64,000 nucleotides of DNA from JANQOH01 sp965214495 (GCA_965214495.1 OZ243958.1:806001-870000); one strand, 5' to 3'; shown: positions 18,001 to 25,675, counted from the stretch's first letter. The notes: generated by a model from the letters alone, not told the origin. Made by a program: numbers and translations.

Positions 18001-18568
18001 TGTGGACGCGACCATCTATGTGGATCTGGCGGATTACTTCGGCATTACGCCCGAAGGTCGCGGCGAAGGCCCGCATAACGAAGGCGAGAAATGGGTCACG
18101 ATGTGGGTCGATGTCGGGATAAACGTCGAGGTGTCGTATCCTTTCAGCATCGGCATCGTGCCCTTGCCTTTCGATCCGACGGAGCCGGACCCGCGGCGTC
18201 GGGCCGAAGCCGAAGGTCCGGGGATCGCGGCGCCTTGTCTTCAACCTGGAAACGGCGAAGTGGCGGACTACGCCGACGGGAGCCGGGGGGCAGGAGGTCG
18301 AATTCTTCGACGTCTCGTTCACCCAGGTCGGCCTTTCGGCCAAACTTTTCGGCGGCGCGCTCAACGTGCTGCGATTCGAGGTCAAGAAGTCCTACCTGGA
18401 CACGGTTCTTGCCGGCTCTGCCCTGGCCGGCGCGACTGTCGTAAAACATCCGACAGTCGCCGGAATTTTCATCTCTGCGATGATAACGACAGGGGGCCTC
18501 ACGATGGCGTTGACGCCCGAGGTCGAACACCGCGAGTTCTCGGCCTACGACGAAGGCCCGGTCTATGA
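15043..18568 (+). CDS. leucine-rich-repeat autotransporter, passenger part (frameshifted at both ends)
   Basis: Together with the barrel frame that follows, this forms one gene spanning 15043-20444. The signal peptide core (GVLALSLTLAATLA, then PHAAAQ) is in frame with the LRRs but has no start codon: its frame is closed at 15044 and has no ATG/GTG/TTG. TTG 15043 in the previous frame becomes continuous if one G of the GGG at 15124-15126 is removed. The passenger has three modules, each opening with a Cys-Asp-Arg-Thr cap (about 15205, 16035 and 17205), then LRRs of the form LSALPAGVFDGLVNLEYLWL, then a beta-rich spacer starting NPGAPFT. A second shift near 18220-18223 (GGGG) separates it from the barrel. 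Residues after about 18223 in this frame are not meaningful. Such LRRs suggest protein-protein or host-surface binding. Confidence 0.75.
16200..16860 (+). repeat. 72-bp intragenic LRR repeats in the second module
   Basis: About nine consecutive 24-codon units share long stretches of identical bases (for example GAGTTGAGCGCGCTGCCCGC), with differences mostly in exposed positions. Adjacent units around 16250-16420 are almost identical, pointing to recent duplication or gene conversion. The unit count can therefore be expected to vary between strains. Confidence 0.75.
17174..17200 (+). repeat. in-frame hexanucleotide repeat coding Pro-Asp
   Basis: CCCGAT is repeated four times plus CCC. It encodes a PDPDPDPDP linker before the third Cys-Asp-Arg-Thr module. 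Changes in copy number would keep the frame and only alter linker length. Confidence 0.85.
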
Positions 18569-20444
18569 CAAGGACTACGACGCGGTTCTGACCCGCTATT
18601 GGGGCGGCGTCGATACCGACGGAGACGGCGTCGGCGACATGGTGTTTCCGGCCAGGGGCACGTCGATTTTCGCCGCGAGCACCGACATGTTCGTCGGGTT
18701 TCAGAATACGGGCAACCAGACGAAAGATTTCCTCGTGCAGGTCTCGGACGTCCCCCGAGGCTGGAGCGTTACTCCCTGGCTGGTCGGCCTTGCTACGGAT
18801 CGGATACGGTCGACGTATTACGCGGCGCCCAGGGCTCCGTCGGAGACAGGCGCATCGCTTTGGAAGGTTCGCGTCGGCAGGGACGCTCCGGAGACCGCGA
18901 CGGTCCGCTTCCAGGTCCTCTCGACAGACAGCGGGCAGGCGTTCGACGAGATCGCGGTGACGCTGCACAAGGGAGCGGTATCGGCGTCCGGCGACGATGA
19001 CGAACCCGTGACGGCCCTGAACGAAGCCTTGCTGGAGCAGGTCGCCCCCGAACTCGTGAACGGCGTCGTCGGCAACCTGTCGAGCCGGATCGAAACGTCG
19101 TTGAACACGGTTCTGTCGGGCGGTCTTCCCGCCGACGGGACGTTCCGGCTGGCTGGTCGGTCGTCGCTCGAGGGCATGATGATGTTTGCCGCGCGGACCC
19201 TGGACCGCACGGTGGACCTCGACCAGCCGCCGAGCCTCGAAGAGGTGCTCGACGGGTCTTCGTTCACCCTGCCGCTGGGGGCGGCGATGGACGGCGGCGA
19301 CAGTCCGTTCTCCGACCTCGCGTTGTGGGGCAGCGGCGACTACGGCGAACTGTCGGGTGGCGAGGGAGCGCGGTCGTGGTCGGGTTCGCTGACCAGCGTC
19401 CATGTCGGCGCCGATACCAGGCTGCGCCCGGACCTGCTCGCCGGTCTGTCGGTCTCGTGGTCGCAGGGGGCGTTCGACTTCACCGACCGCAGCGTCGCCG
19501 CCGCCGGCGCGGTCGAGGGCGAGTGGAAAATGCGCATGACCAGCGTCTCCCCCTATGCCGGCTGGTCGGCCTCGCCCGAACTGGACCTGTGGGCGCTGGC
19601 GGGCTACGGCCGGGGCAAGGTCGAGATCGAAGGCATTGCGCCGGAGGGCGTGGAGGAGAGCGACACGTCGATGAAGCTGGCGGCGGTGGGCGCGAACCGC
19701 GATCTGGTATCGCGCGACGACGTGGTCCCGGGCGGGACGACGACGCTGGCGCTCAAGGGCGAGGCGTCGGGCGCCCGGGTCGATATCGCGGATAACGGCG
19801 GTCTGATCCGCGCGGTGGAGACGCTGACCACGCGGCTGCGGCTCGGCCTGGACGGCAGCCACGAGCGCGTACTGCCCTGGGGCGGCGCCCTGACTCCGTC
19901 GCTGGAACTCGGTCTTCGCCACGACGGCGGCGACGGCGATACGGGAACCGGCGCGGAAATCGGCGCCGGCCTGCGCTATACCGACCCGGCATCGGGGGTG
20001 ACCGTCTCGGTCCGCGGTCGCTGGCTGGCGACGCACAGCGGCGACGGCAACGCCGAGGAATGGGGCGCCGGCGGTCTGGTGCGTTTCGACCCGGGCGCGC
20101 ACGGGCGCGGCCTGTCGCTGCATCTTGCACCGGCCTGGGGCAAGACCGCGAGCGGCGTCCGGCAGTTGTGGGAACGCCGCGCGGCCGACCTGCGGGTGAA
20201 CGGCGGCGAGGCGCCGGCCCGGCTCGAGGCCGAGCTCGGCTACGGCCTTCGCGCCGTCGGTGGGTGGGGTGTGCTCACCCCGTTCGGCGCGCTGACGCTG
20301 TCGGGTGCGGACGCGCGGCGCTACGGTCTGGGCGCGCGCCTCCACGTCGGGCCGTTCGGCCTCGACCTCGAAGGCGAGCGCCGCGAGAGCGCCGGCGCGG
20401 CGCTGGAGCACGCCGCCACCCTGCGCGGCGTCCTGCGGTTCTGA
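18366..20444 (+). CDS. autotransporter beta-barrel part of the LRR protein (frame after second shift)
   Basis: The continuous frame of the C-terminal portion. It is open upstream of 18366 as well, and the junction with the passenger is at the GGGG 18220-18223; removing one G joins AEGPG to SRRLVFNLETAKW. With both single-G corrections the gene is 5,400 bp, exactly 1,799 residues plus stop. This part holds a hydrophobic stretch (LAGSALAGATVV...GIFISAMI), a beta-sandwich region (GNQTKDFLVQVSDVPRGW) and a barrel of about 280 residues with alternating aromatic strands. It ends in VLRF, with the terminal Phe recognised by the BAM machinery. The role is outer-membrane anchoring and display of the LRR passenger. 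Confidence 0.78.
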   Translation: MLRFEVKKSYLDTVLAGSALAGATVVKHPTVAGIFISAMITTGGLTMALTPEVEHREFSAYDEGPVYDKDYDAVLTRYWGGVDTDGDGVGDMVFPARGTSIFAASTDMFVGFQNTGNQTKDFLVQVSDVPRGWSVTPWLVGLATDRIRSTYYAAPRAPSETGASLWKVRVGRDAPETATVRFQVLSTDSGQAFDEIAVTLHKGAVSASGDDDEPVTALNEALLEQVAPELVNGVVGNLSSRIETSLNTVLSGGLPADGTFRLAGRSSLEGMMMFAARTLDRTVDLDQPPSLEEVLDGSSFTLPLGAAMDGGDSPFSDLALWGSGDYGELSGGEGARSWSGSLTSVHVGADTRLRPDLLAGLSVSWSQGAFDFTDRSVAAAGAVEGEWKMRMTSVSPYAGWSASPELDLWALAGYGRGKVEIEGIAPEGVEESDTSMKLAAVGANRDLVSRDDVVPGGTTTLALKGEASGARVDIADNGGLIRAVETLTTRLRLGLDGSHERVLPWGGALTPSLELGLRHDGGDGDTGTGAEIGAGLRYTDPASGVTVSVRGRWLATHSGDGNAEEWGAGGLVRFDPGAHGRGLSLHLAPAWGKTASGVRQLWERRAADLRVNGGEAPARLEAELGYGLRAVGGWGVLTPFGALTLSGADARRYGLGARLHVGPFGLDLEGERRESAGAALEHAATLRGVLRF

Positions 20445-20499
20445 AAGCCCACACACCCAAATGTTTCAAACCACGACAATTTTCAAACCACGACAATTT

Positions 20500-21085
20500 C
20501 TGTAGGGGCAACCCTTGTGGTTGCCCTCCCGTGTTTCCCGCCCGTTCGGAGGTTCGGGCGCCCACAAGGGGCGCCCCTACAGGCCGGCCGATGTCGCACG
20601 GCGCCGCCGTCCCGCTGTCACCGCCAACAGGAACCGCAACAATTTCTGTAGGGGCAACCCTTGTGGTTGCCCTCCCGTGTCGCCCCGCCCGTTCGGAGGT
20701 TCGGGCGCCCACAAGGGGCGCCCCTGGAGGCGGGTCGATGTCGCGCGGCGCCGCCGCCCCGCTGTCACCGCCAACACGAACCGCAACAATTCCTGTAGGG
20801 GCAACCCTTGTGGTTGCCCTCCCGTGTTTCCCGCCCGTTCGGAGGTTCGGGCGCCCACAAGGGGCGCCCCTACAGGCCGGCCGATGTCGCACGGCGCCGC
20901 CGTCCCGCTGTCACCACCAACAGGAACCGCAACAATTTCTGTAGGGGCAACCCTTGTGGTTGCCCTCCCTTGTCGCCCCGCCCGTTCGGAGGTTCGGGCG
21001 CCCACAAGGGGCGCCCCTGGAGGCGGGTCGATGTCGCACGGCGCCGCCGTCCCGCTGTCACCGCCAACACGAATCCGAACGAACC
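20500..21085. repeat. 146-bp tandem array, four units
   Basis: Units begin at 20500, 20646, 20793 and 20939 (spacing 146, 147, 146). Each contains two divergent palindromic cores: CTGTAGGGGCAACCCTTGTG(GTTGCCC) and GGGCGCCCACAAGGGGCGCC(CCTAC). The second is the reverse complement of the core in the 66-bp array at 14404-14712. Units alternate in small differences (1 resembles 3, 2 resembles 4), suggesting duplication of a two-unit block. The array fills the gap between the LRR autotransporter and tRNA-Gly; no gene is supported in 20445-21167. Confidence 0.9.
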
Positions 21086-21103
21086 GCGATAATTTTCAAA
21101 CCG
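21075..21103. repeat. 29-bp inverted repeat, right copy
   Basis: Exact reverse complement of 13139-13167, at the end of the last 146-bp unit and 65 bp before tRNA-Gly. Partial relatives (ACAATTTTCAAACCACGACA) occur at the start of the array near 20475-20500. Confidence 0.8.
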
Positions 21104-21167
21104 AAACACGACCCGGGCAGGACAAACTTGCGCAGGGGCGGCGCGGTCCCTAGAATCGCCGCCGCTC

Positions 21168-21242
21168 GCGGGCGTAGTTCAGTGGTAGAACGTCAGCTTC
21201 CCAAGCTGAATGTCGGCGGTTCGATCCCGCTCGCCCGCTCCA
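21168..21242 (+). tRNA. tRNA-Gly(CCC)
   Basis: Acceptor GCGGGCG pairs with CGCCCGC, anticodon stem TCAGC/GCTGA around TTCCCAA (anticodon CCC), T-arm GGCGG-TTCGATC-CCGCT (one mismatch-like pair), discriminator T and encoded CCA. 75 nt. It stands at the edge of the repeat-bounded segment. Confidence 0.92.
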
Positions 21243-21300
21243 GTATCGTCAATACCTTATCGGCGCTTCTTGCCACAGTATCGGAACAATGGGCGGGCGC

Positions 21301-21819
21301 ATGACGAAATCGGAAGAACTGCGCGCGGTGCAAGCGCCGTTCAAGGCCCGCTACCGCGAGACGCCGGAGGACGCCCTGATCACGTTGTCGGCGACCGGCG
21401 CGCTCGGAGCCGGCGTTTCGTGCGCGGTCGAGACCGGGAAGGCGCTGGTCGAGGCCGGACTCCACCCGTCCGCCGGCGGCAACGGCGCGCAAGCCTGCTC
21501 CGGCGACATGCTGCTGCAAGCGCTCGTGGCGTGCGCCGGGGTCACGATGTCAGCCGTCGCCACGGCGCTCGATATCGATCTCGACTCGGGGACCGTCACC
21601 GCCGACGGCGAACTCGACATGCGCGGAACGTTGGGTATGACCCGCGATGCGCCCGTCGGCTTCCGGCAGATTCGCTTGCGTTTCGATCTGGTATCCGGCG
21701 CTCCCGCCGACAAGCTGGACAAACTCGTCGAACTCACCGAGCGCTATTGCGTCGTATTTCAAACGCTGAACGGCGGCGCGCCGGTCGCCGTCGAGCACTC
21801 GGTCAGCGCCCGTCGATGA
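21301..21819 (+). CDS. OsmC family protein
   Basis: A 172-residue protein of the OsmC/Ohr superfamily. It has an N-terminal substrate-like Gly-rich segment, then PSAGGNGAQACSGDMLLQALVACAGVTMSAVA, where the Cys in QACSGD and the Cys in VACAG are the expected peroxidatic region. The family reduces organic hydroperoxides with thiols. An alternative ATG at 21289 adds four residues. Its last six codons and stop lie inside a 42-bp sequence that is duplicated at 22262-22303, where it forms the end of speE, so OsmC and speE formerly overlapped tail to tail. Confidence 0.83.
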   Translation: MTKSEELRAVQAPFKARYRETPEDALITLSATGALGAGVSCAVETGKALVEAGLHPSAGGNGAQACSGDMLLQALVACAGVTMSAVATALDIDLDSGTVTADGELDMRGTLGMTRDAPVGFRQIRLRFDLVSGAPADKLDKLVELTERYCVVFQTLNGGAPVAVEHSVSARR

Positions 21820-21842
21820 GGTCGCGCACGTAGCGCGGCAAT
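21801..21842. repeat. 42-bp direct repeat flanking the DUF1640 cassette (mate 22262-22303)
   Basis: GGTCAGCGCCCGTCGATGAG and the following 22 bases recur 461 bp away with very few differences. One copy ends osmC and the DUF1640 frame; the other ends speE. Both copies encode RYVRDLIDGR on the minus strand. Confidence 0.88.
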
Positions 21843-22132
21843 GCCGCGCTGCCGGCGCAGGTTCGGGCCATGCCCTGCAGCAATTTGATCGCAGCGACGA
21901 TCGACCCGCCGACCGCGGCCAGTCCGCCGAAGAAGCGCGTGGTGAGACGTGCTTCGAGCGCAGCGAAGCGGGTCTCGATACGGCCTTCGAGCGCGTCGAG
22001 GTCCGCTCTGGTAGCCAACCCGGCGCGGCCGGCGCGCACGGTTTCCACGATCGTATCCGCCTGACGCTTCTCGAAACCGTCATTTTCGAGATCGCGCGCC
22101 GCGCCGAGCGCATCGAAATCCTGCGTCGCCAT
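21803..22132 (-). CDS. DUF1640/CCDC90-like coiled-coil membrane protein with a borrowed C-terminus
   Basis: A 109-residue protein. The N-terminal half (DALGAARDLENDGFEKRQADTIV) resembles the DUF1640 family. A coiled coil follows (TRADLDALEGRIETRFAALEARL), then one membrane helix (FFGGLAAVGGSIVAAIKLL). The last 13 residues, ALPRYVRDLIDGR, are identical to the C-terminus of the neighbouring SpeE and come from the duplicated 42-bp segment rather than from the family. ATG 22132 gives the family-like MAT start; the frame is open to 22201. It appears to have been inserted between osmC and speE. Confidence 0.7.
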   Translation of the reverse strand: MATQDFDALGAARDLENDGFEKRQADTIVETVRAGRAGLATRADLDALEGRIETRFAALEARLTTRFFGGLAAVGGSIVAAIKLLQGMARTCAGSAALPRYVRDLIDGR

Positions 22133-22263
22133 GCGTCCAAGGATATGCTGTCGCGAGATCGCGCGCAAGGTCGTCGGTTCGATCCAGCTCTCCCACACCA
22201 TATTTTTCAGCTCGTTACGGGCGTTGTTTCGACAACGTTACCAATGCAGACTCCACCGCATGG

Positions 22264-23118
22264 TCAGCGCCCGTCGATGAGGTCGCGCACATAGCGCGGC
22301 AGCGCGAAACTCGCGATGTGCACGTCAGGCGTGTAGTAGCGCGTTTCCAGCCCCGCCTGCGCGAAGCGCGCCGCAAGGGTGTCGCGGTCGACGCGGCGCA
22401 GGTTCGCGTCGTCGCTCGCCCATCCGAGAGTCATCGGCCCGCCGGTGTATGTCGGCACCGAGACGGTGTAGAAGCCGGAGTCGGCGAACAGCGCCGACAG
22501 CCGCCGGGCGGCGGTGCGCACTTCGTCCGGTTGCACGAACGGCACGCCGTTCTGGGTGACCAGCACGCCGCCCGCGCTCAGGCGGTCGCGGCAGGCGGCG
22601 TAGAACTCTTCCGTGAACAGCGCTTCTCCGGGGCCGATCGGGTCGGTCGAATCGACGACGATGGCGTCGAACGCCTCGCCGGCCTGCCGCATCCAGGCGA
22701 TGCCGTCGGCGATGACGACGGCGGCGCGCGGGTGGTCGAACGCGCCGTCGGCGAGGTCCGGCATGAATCGCTGCGACGCACGGATCACGGCTTCGTCGAG
22801 ATCGACCAGTGTGACCGCGACTCCGCCGTGCCTCACCGCCTCGCGCAGGCAACCGCCGTCGCCGCCGCCGACGATCAGAACGCGGCGGACACGGCCATGG
22901 GCGAGGATCGGAACGTGCACCATCATCTCGTGGTAGAAGTGGTTGTCCCGTTCCGTGGTCTGCACGATGCCGTCGAGCACGAGCACCCGCCCGAACGGGC
23001 CGGTGTCGAGGATCAGCATGTCCTGATGCGCGGTCCGCTCGCGGTGCACGACCGCCCGCACGTCGAAATACTGGCCGTAGCCGGCGTGCATCTCCTCGTG
23101 GAAACGGGTTCCGGTCAA
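22264..23118 (-). CDS. speE: spermidine synthase (polyamine aminopropyltransferase)
   Basis: A 284-residue aminopropyltransferase. Hallmarks are GYGQYFDV near the N-terminus, LVLDGIVQTTERDNHFYHEMMVHVP (split in family numbering about residues 50-75), the dcSAM-binding VLIVGGGDGG and the catalytic VDSTDPIGPGEALF. It transfers aminopropyl from decarboxylated SAM to putrescine. Its TTG start at 23118 overlaps the speD stop (TTGA), so translation is coupled. The longer open frame upstream lies across speD and is a shadow. Its 3' end is the parent of the 42-bp duplication. Confidence 0.92.
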   Translation of the reverse strand: MTGTRFHEEMHAGYGQYFDVRAVVHRERTAHQDMLILDTGPFGRVLVLDGIVQTTERDNHFYHEMMVHVPILAHGRVRRVLIVGGGDGGCLREAVRHGGVAVTLVDLDEAVIRASQRFMPDLADGAFDHPRAAVVIADGIAWMRQAGEAFDAIVVDSTDPIGPGEALFTEEFYAACRDRLSAGGVLVTQNGVPFVQPDEVRTAARRLSALFADSGFYTVSVPTYTGGPMTLGWASDDANLRRVDRDTLAARFAQAGLETRYYTPDVHIASFALPRYVRDLIDGR

Positions 23119-23501
23119 CGCAGGCCGCGCTTGTGCGCGCTGATCGCCGTGCGCGTTGGCGAGAAGGCCGCAACCAGCACCGACGCGGCCTTGTCCGGGT
23201 CCGTATCGCCGCACAGAAACACGTCGATCGCGGCGAAGCCCGTCTCCGGCCAAGTGTGGATGCTGATATGGCTTTCGGCCAGGATCGCGACGCCCGAGAC
23301 ACCGCCATTGCCGCCGAACTGATGCAGGTCGATTCCGAGCACGGTGGCCCCGGCGGCCGCGCTCGCCGCGCGCAGCGTGCGTTCGACATGGGGTTTGTCG
23401 GCCAGCCGCGCCGCGCCCCACAGGTCGATCAACAGGTGATGGCCGGCGTAACGCTCGCCGTCGCGCGTCACATAGTGGTCGCCGGCCGTTTCCGCGTCCA
23501 T
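23115..23501 (-). CDS. speD: adenosylmethionine decarboxylase proenzyme
   Basis: A 128-residue prokaryotic SpeD. The self-cleavage site is LAESHISIHTWPE: cleavage before Ser generates the pyruvoyl cofactor. GHHLLIDLWG near the start and the Cys in VFLCGD are also conserved. It makes decarboxylated SAM for SpeE and is coupled to it by a 4-bp overlap. ATG 23501 is used; codons further upstream do not look coding. The divergent autotransporter begins about 195 bp away. Confidence 0.93.
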   Translation of the reverse strand: MDAETAGDHYVTRDGERYAGHHLLIDLWGAARLADKPHVERTLRAASAAAGATVLGIDLHQFGGNGGVSGVAILAESHISIHTWPETGFAAIDVFLCGDTDPDKAASVLVAAFSPTRTAISAHKRGLR

Positions 23502-23696
23502 GTCCGCCTCGATGATGAGCCGCCCCGGCAGTTCGACAGACGGTATCCGGTGGTTCTTCCCTGTTCATCCGATCATAAAACCGTTCGCATGAACAGCGGC
23601 GGCGCGCGGCGCCGCTTGCCAAACGCAGCGCAATCGGGTAAACGCGCGGGCAGCGCTGCGGGACGGCGCGGAACGGCCGAGGAGGTAACGCGAGCC

Positions 23697-25675
23697 ATGA
23701 CCCAATTCACCCCCCCCCCCCGCAACATATTGATCTGAAACGATTTTTTCTCCCGCCGTGCGTTGCGGCGGCAGCGTTTGCACTCTTCCTGACCGTGCCT
23801 GCGGCGCCGGCGGCCGCTGACGATTGCGATCCCGACACGCTCACGCGAGGAACGTTCGACCACGAAACCGGCGTTTTTACCGCCGGAACGGGTACCGATT
23901 ACCGCATCGAGTGCGCCGACGCGGCTGACGACGGCGATTCCGTAGTCACGCTGGAAATCGAGGACGTTCCGGAGACCTTCGACGATCTCGTGATCCATCT
24001 GGGCGGCGGCGACCCTTTCTACGAGGATGACGCGGGCGGCGTCCGCTACGTCATCACGTCGGACGACACGATCGAGACCACCGGCCGCGGCGAAGACGGC
24101 CTGTTTTTCCTCGATAACGATGACGAGGACGGCGACGTATGGGCCGAGTCCCACGCAACGGTGATTACGCGAGGGGACGGTTCGAGGGGCCTGTTCGCCA
24201 TTGCCGGCGGCGATGCCGACGCAACGGCGATCAACCGGGGAACGATCGATACCTGGGGCGGTGTGTCCGTCAGAGGGGGCGAGGAGTCGTCTTCCTATGG
24301 CGTTTTGGCGTATACCCCGGAGGACGGCGACGCCGTGGCCGGGAACGTCGGCGACATCGAGACCCGAGGCGCCGGGGCGGTTGCGATCGTCGCCGTGGCC
24401 GGGGGGAACGGCGCTGCGGCAGCGACCAATTCCGGGAGTGTGACCGTCCGCGGCGACCCGTTCGAGGCAACCATCGGGAATGTCGGGCAGCCCAATTGGG
24501 CCACGGGCGTCGAAGCGTATTCCGAGCGTGGAGACGCGACCGCGGAGAACGCCGCCGACGGCGCGATCCTGGCGACCGGTCGCGGCGCAAACGGCGTTGT
24601 GGCCGGATCGGGAGGTTTCTACGGGACGACCGGCGACGGAGACGCCGTCGCGGTAAACCGGGGAACGGTGACCGTAAGCGGCGACGCCTCCGAGGTGATG
24701 GACCCCGACAACACCGCTTGGTTCGGTCAGGTCGGCAACTCCGAAGGGGTGTACGCCTGGACGGAGGGAACGGGGCAAGCGTTTGCCTCCAACGAAGCCG
24801 GCGGGCGGATCGAGACCACGGGCAAGGGCTCGCTCGGCGCGGGAGCGTGGGCCGGCGGCGGCGGAGAGGCCCGGGTCGAGAACCGCGGCGAAATCGTTAC
24901 CCGCGGCGACAAATACGTTTCCGCCACGGGTGAGGAGGCCCGGTCCTATGGGCTCCTCGCCTCGTCCCCGCGTGAGGGGGACGCGATCGCCCTCAACGAC
25001 GTCGGCGGCGCGGTGGAGACGCACGGAACCAGAGCGTTTGCCGTTTTCGCCGAGTCGTTCGACGGCACGGCGCGGGCGACGAACAGGGGCGAGGTTCTGA
25101 CGCATTCGACAGCGTTCGACGAGGAAAACCCGTTCGCGCTTCCCGCTATCGGAGTGTTGTCCTTTTCGGCAAACGGCGATGCCCTGGTCGTGAACGAAGC
25201 CGCGGGATCGGTGGCCACGAAGGGCCGGGGAGCGCTCGGCCTGCTCGCTGAAACGGACAACGCGGGCGCCGACGCCGTGAACAGGGGTGGCGTGACCACC
25301 GAGGGCCGCGGTGCGCACGCCGTCCTGGCGCATGCATCCCATGGCGGCTCCGAAGGCAACCCCAACGTCGTCAGCGCGCTCAATGCCGATGGCGGGCGAA
25401 TCGAAGCGAAGGGAGACCAGGCGGGCGGATTGAGCGCGGCGATCGATGTCGCCGACAGGGGAAGTTCTTTCGGCTCCGCGCGCGCGGAAAATGCCGACGC
25501 TTTCTCGCCCGCCACTGCGAGACCGACCTTTCGGCTCCGCGCGCGCGGAAAATGCCGGAAGCGCCCCTCCTCGAACAGCATCATCAACCTTTCGGCTCCG
25601 CGCGCGCGGAAAATGCCGGCTCGATCGCGACCTCGGGCCGGGCCGTGTTCGACGAAGACCCCGCAGGCTCGGTGA
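23697..25675 (+). CDS. autotransporter passenger, out of frame with its start codon and cut by a CRISPR-like insertion
   Basis: ATG 23697 has GGAGG 11 bases upstream. It reads MTQFTPPP and stops at 23738 because the C-run at 23710-23721 has 12 bases. With 13 (or 10) C it reads on through DLKRFFLPPCVAAAAFALFL and a Pro/Ala cleavage region, an excellent signal peptide, into the passenger in the frame seen from 23795. The passenger, about 550 residues, is a beta-helix-like series of motifs such as ARVENRGEIVTRG and ADAVNRGGVTTEGRG, each about 20-45 residues. The frame then enters the 29-bp repeat array at 25468 and terminates at 25675. With one C added and 122 bp of array removed, the gene 23697-27732 is exactly 1,304 residues plus stop. 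Likely role: surface display or adhesion. Confidence 0.78.
23710..23721 (+). repeat. poly-C tract (C12), candidate phase-variation switch
   Basis: Twelve consecutive C starting at the fifth codon after a well-placed ATG. Its length decides whether the ATG is in frame with the signal peptide. The present length is OFF; 13 or 10 would be ON. Poly-C/G tracts at the 5' end of surface-protein genes are a well-known slipped-strand switch. Confidence 0.75.
25468..25618 (+). CRISPR. mini-array: three 29-bp repeats and two 32-bp spacers inside an autotransporter gene
   Basis: Identical 29-bp copies lie at 25468-25496, 25529-25557 and 25590-25618, exactly 61 bp apart. Each begins TTTCGGCTCC and ends AAAATGCCG, with the 14-bp palindrome TCCGCGCGCGCGGA in the centre. 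The spacers at 25497-25528 and 25558-25589 are both 32 bp and unrelated to each other. This is the size rule of type I-E arrays (29/32), and the orientation (repeat ending CCG) agrees. The repeat is also normal passenger coding sequence (FGSARAENA). Excising two units restores the reading frame. No cas gene or leader is present in the window, so this is best described as an ectopic, nascent array rather than a functional locus. Confidence 0.8.

Noticed and set aside
14993..18385. A 1,130-residue minus-strand open frame opposite the LRR gene
   Set aside because: It is the antisense shadow of a strongly repetitive GC-rich coding region; its repeats simply mirror the LRR units and it has no start signal or domain.
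20500..21085. Considered as a CRISPR array
   Set aside because: The 146-bp units are homologous along their whole length; differences are scattered, not spacer-like.
25468..25618. Simple tandem duplication of passenger repeats as the explanation of the 29-bp copies
   Set aside because: The 32-bp intervals share no similarity with each other or with the adjacent passenger, are equal in length, and the insertion shifts the frame; protein-level duplication would keep frame and similarity.
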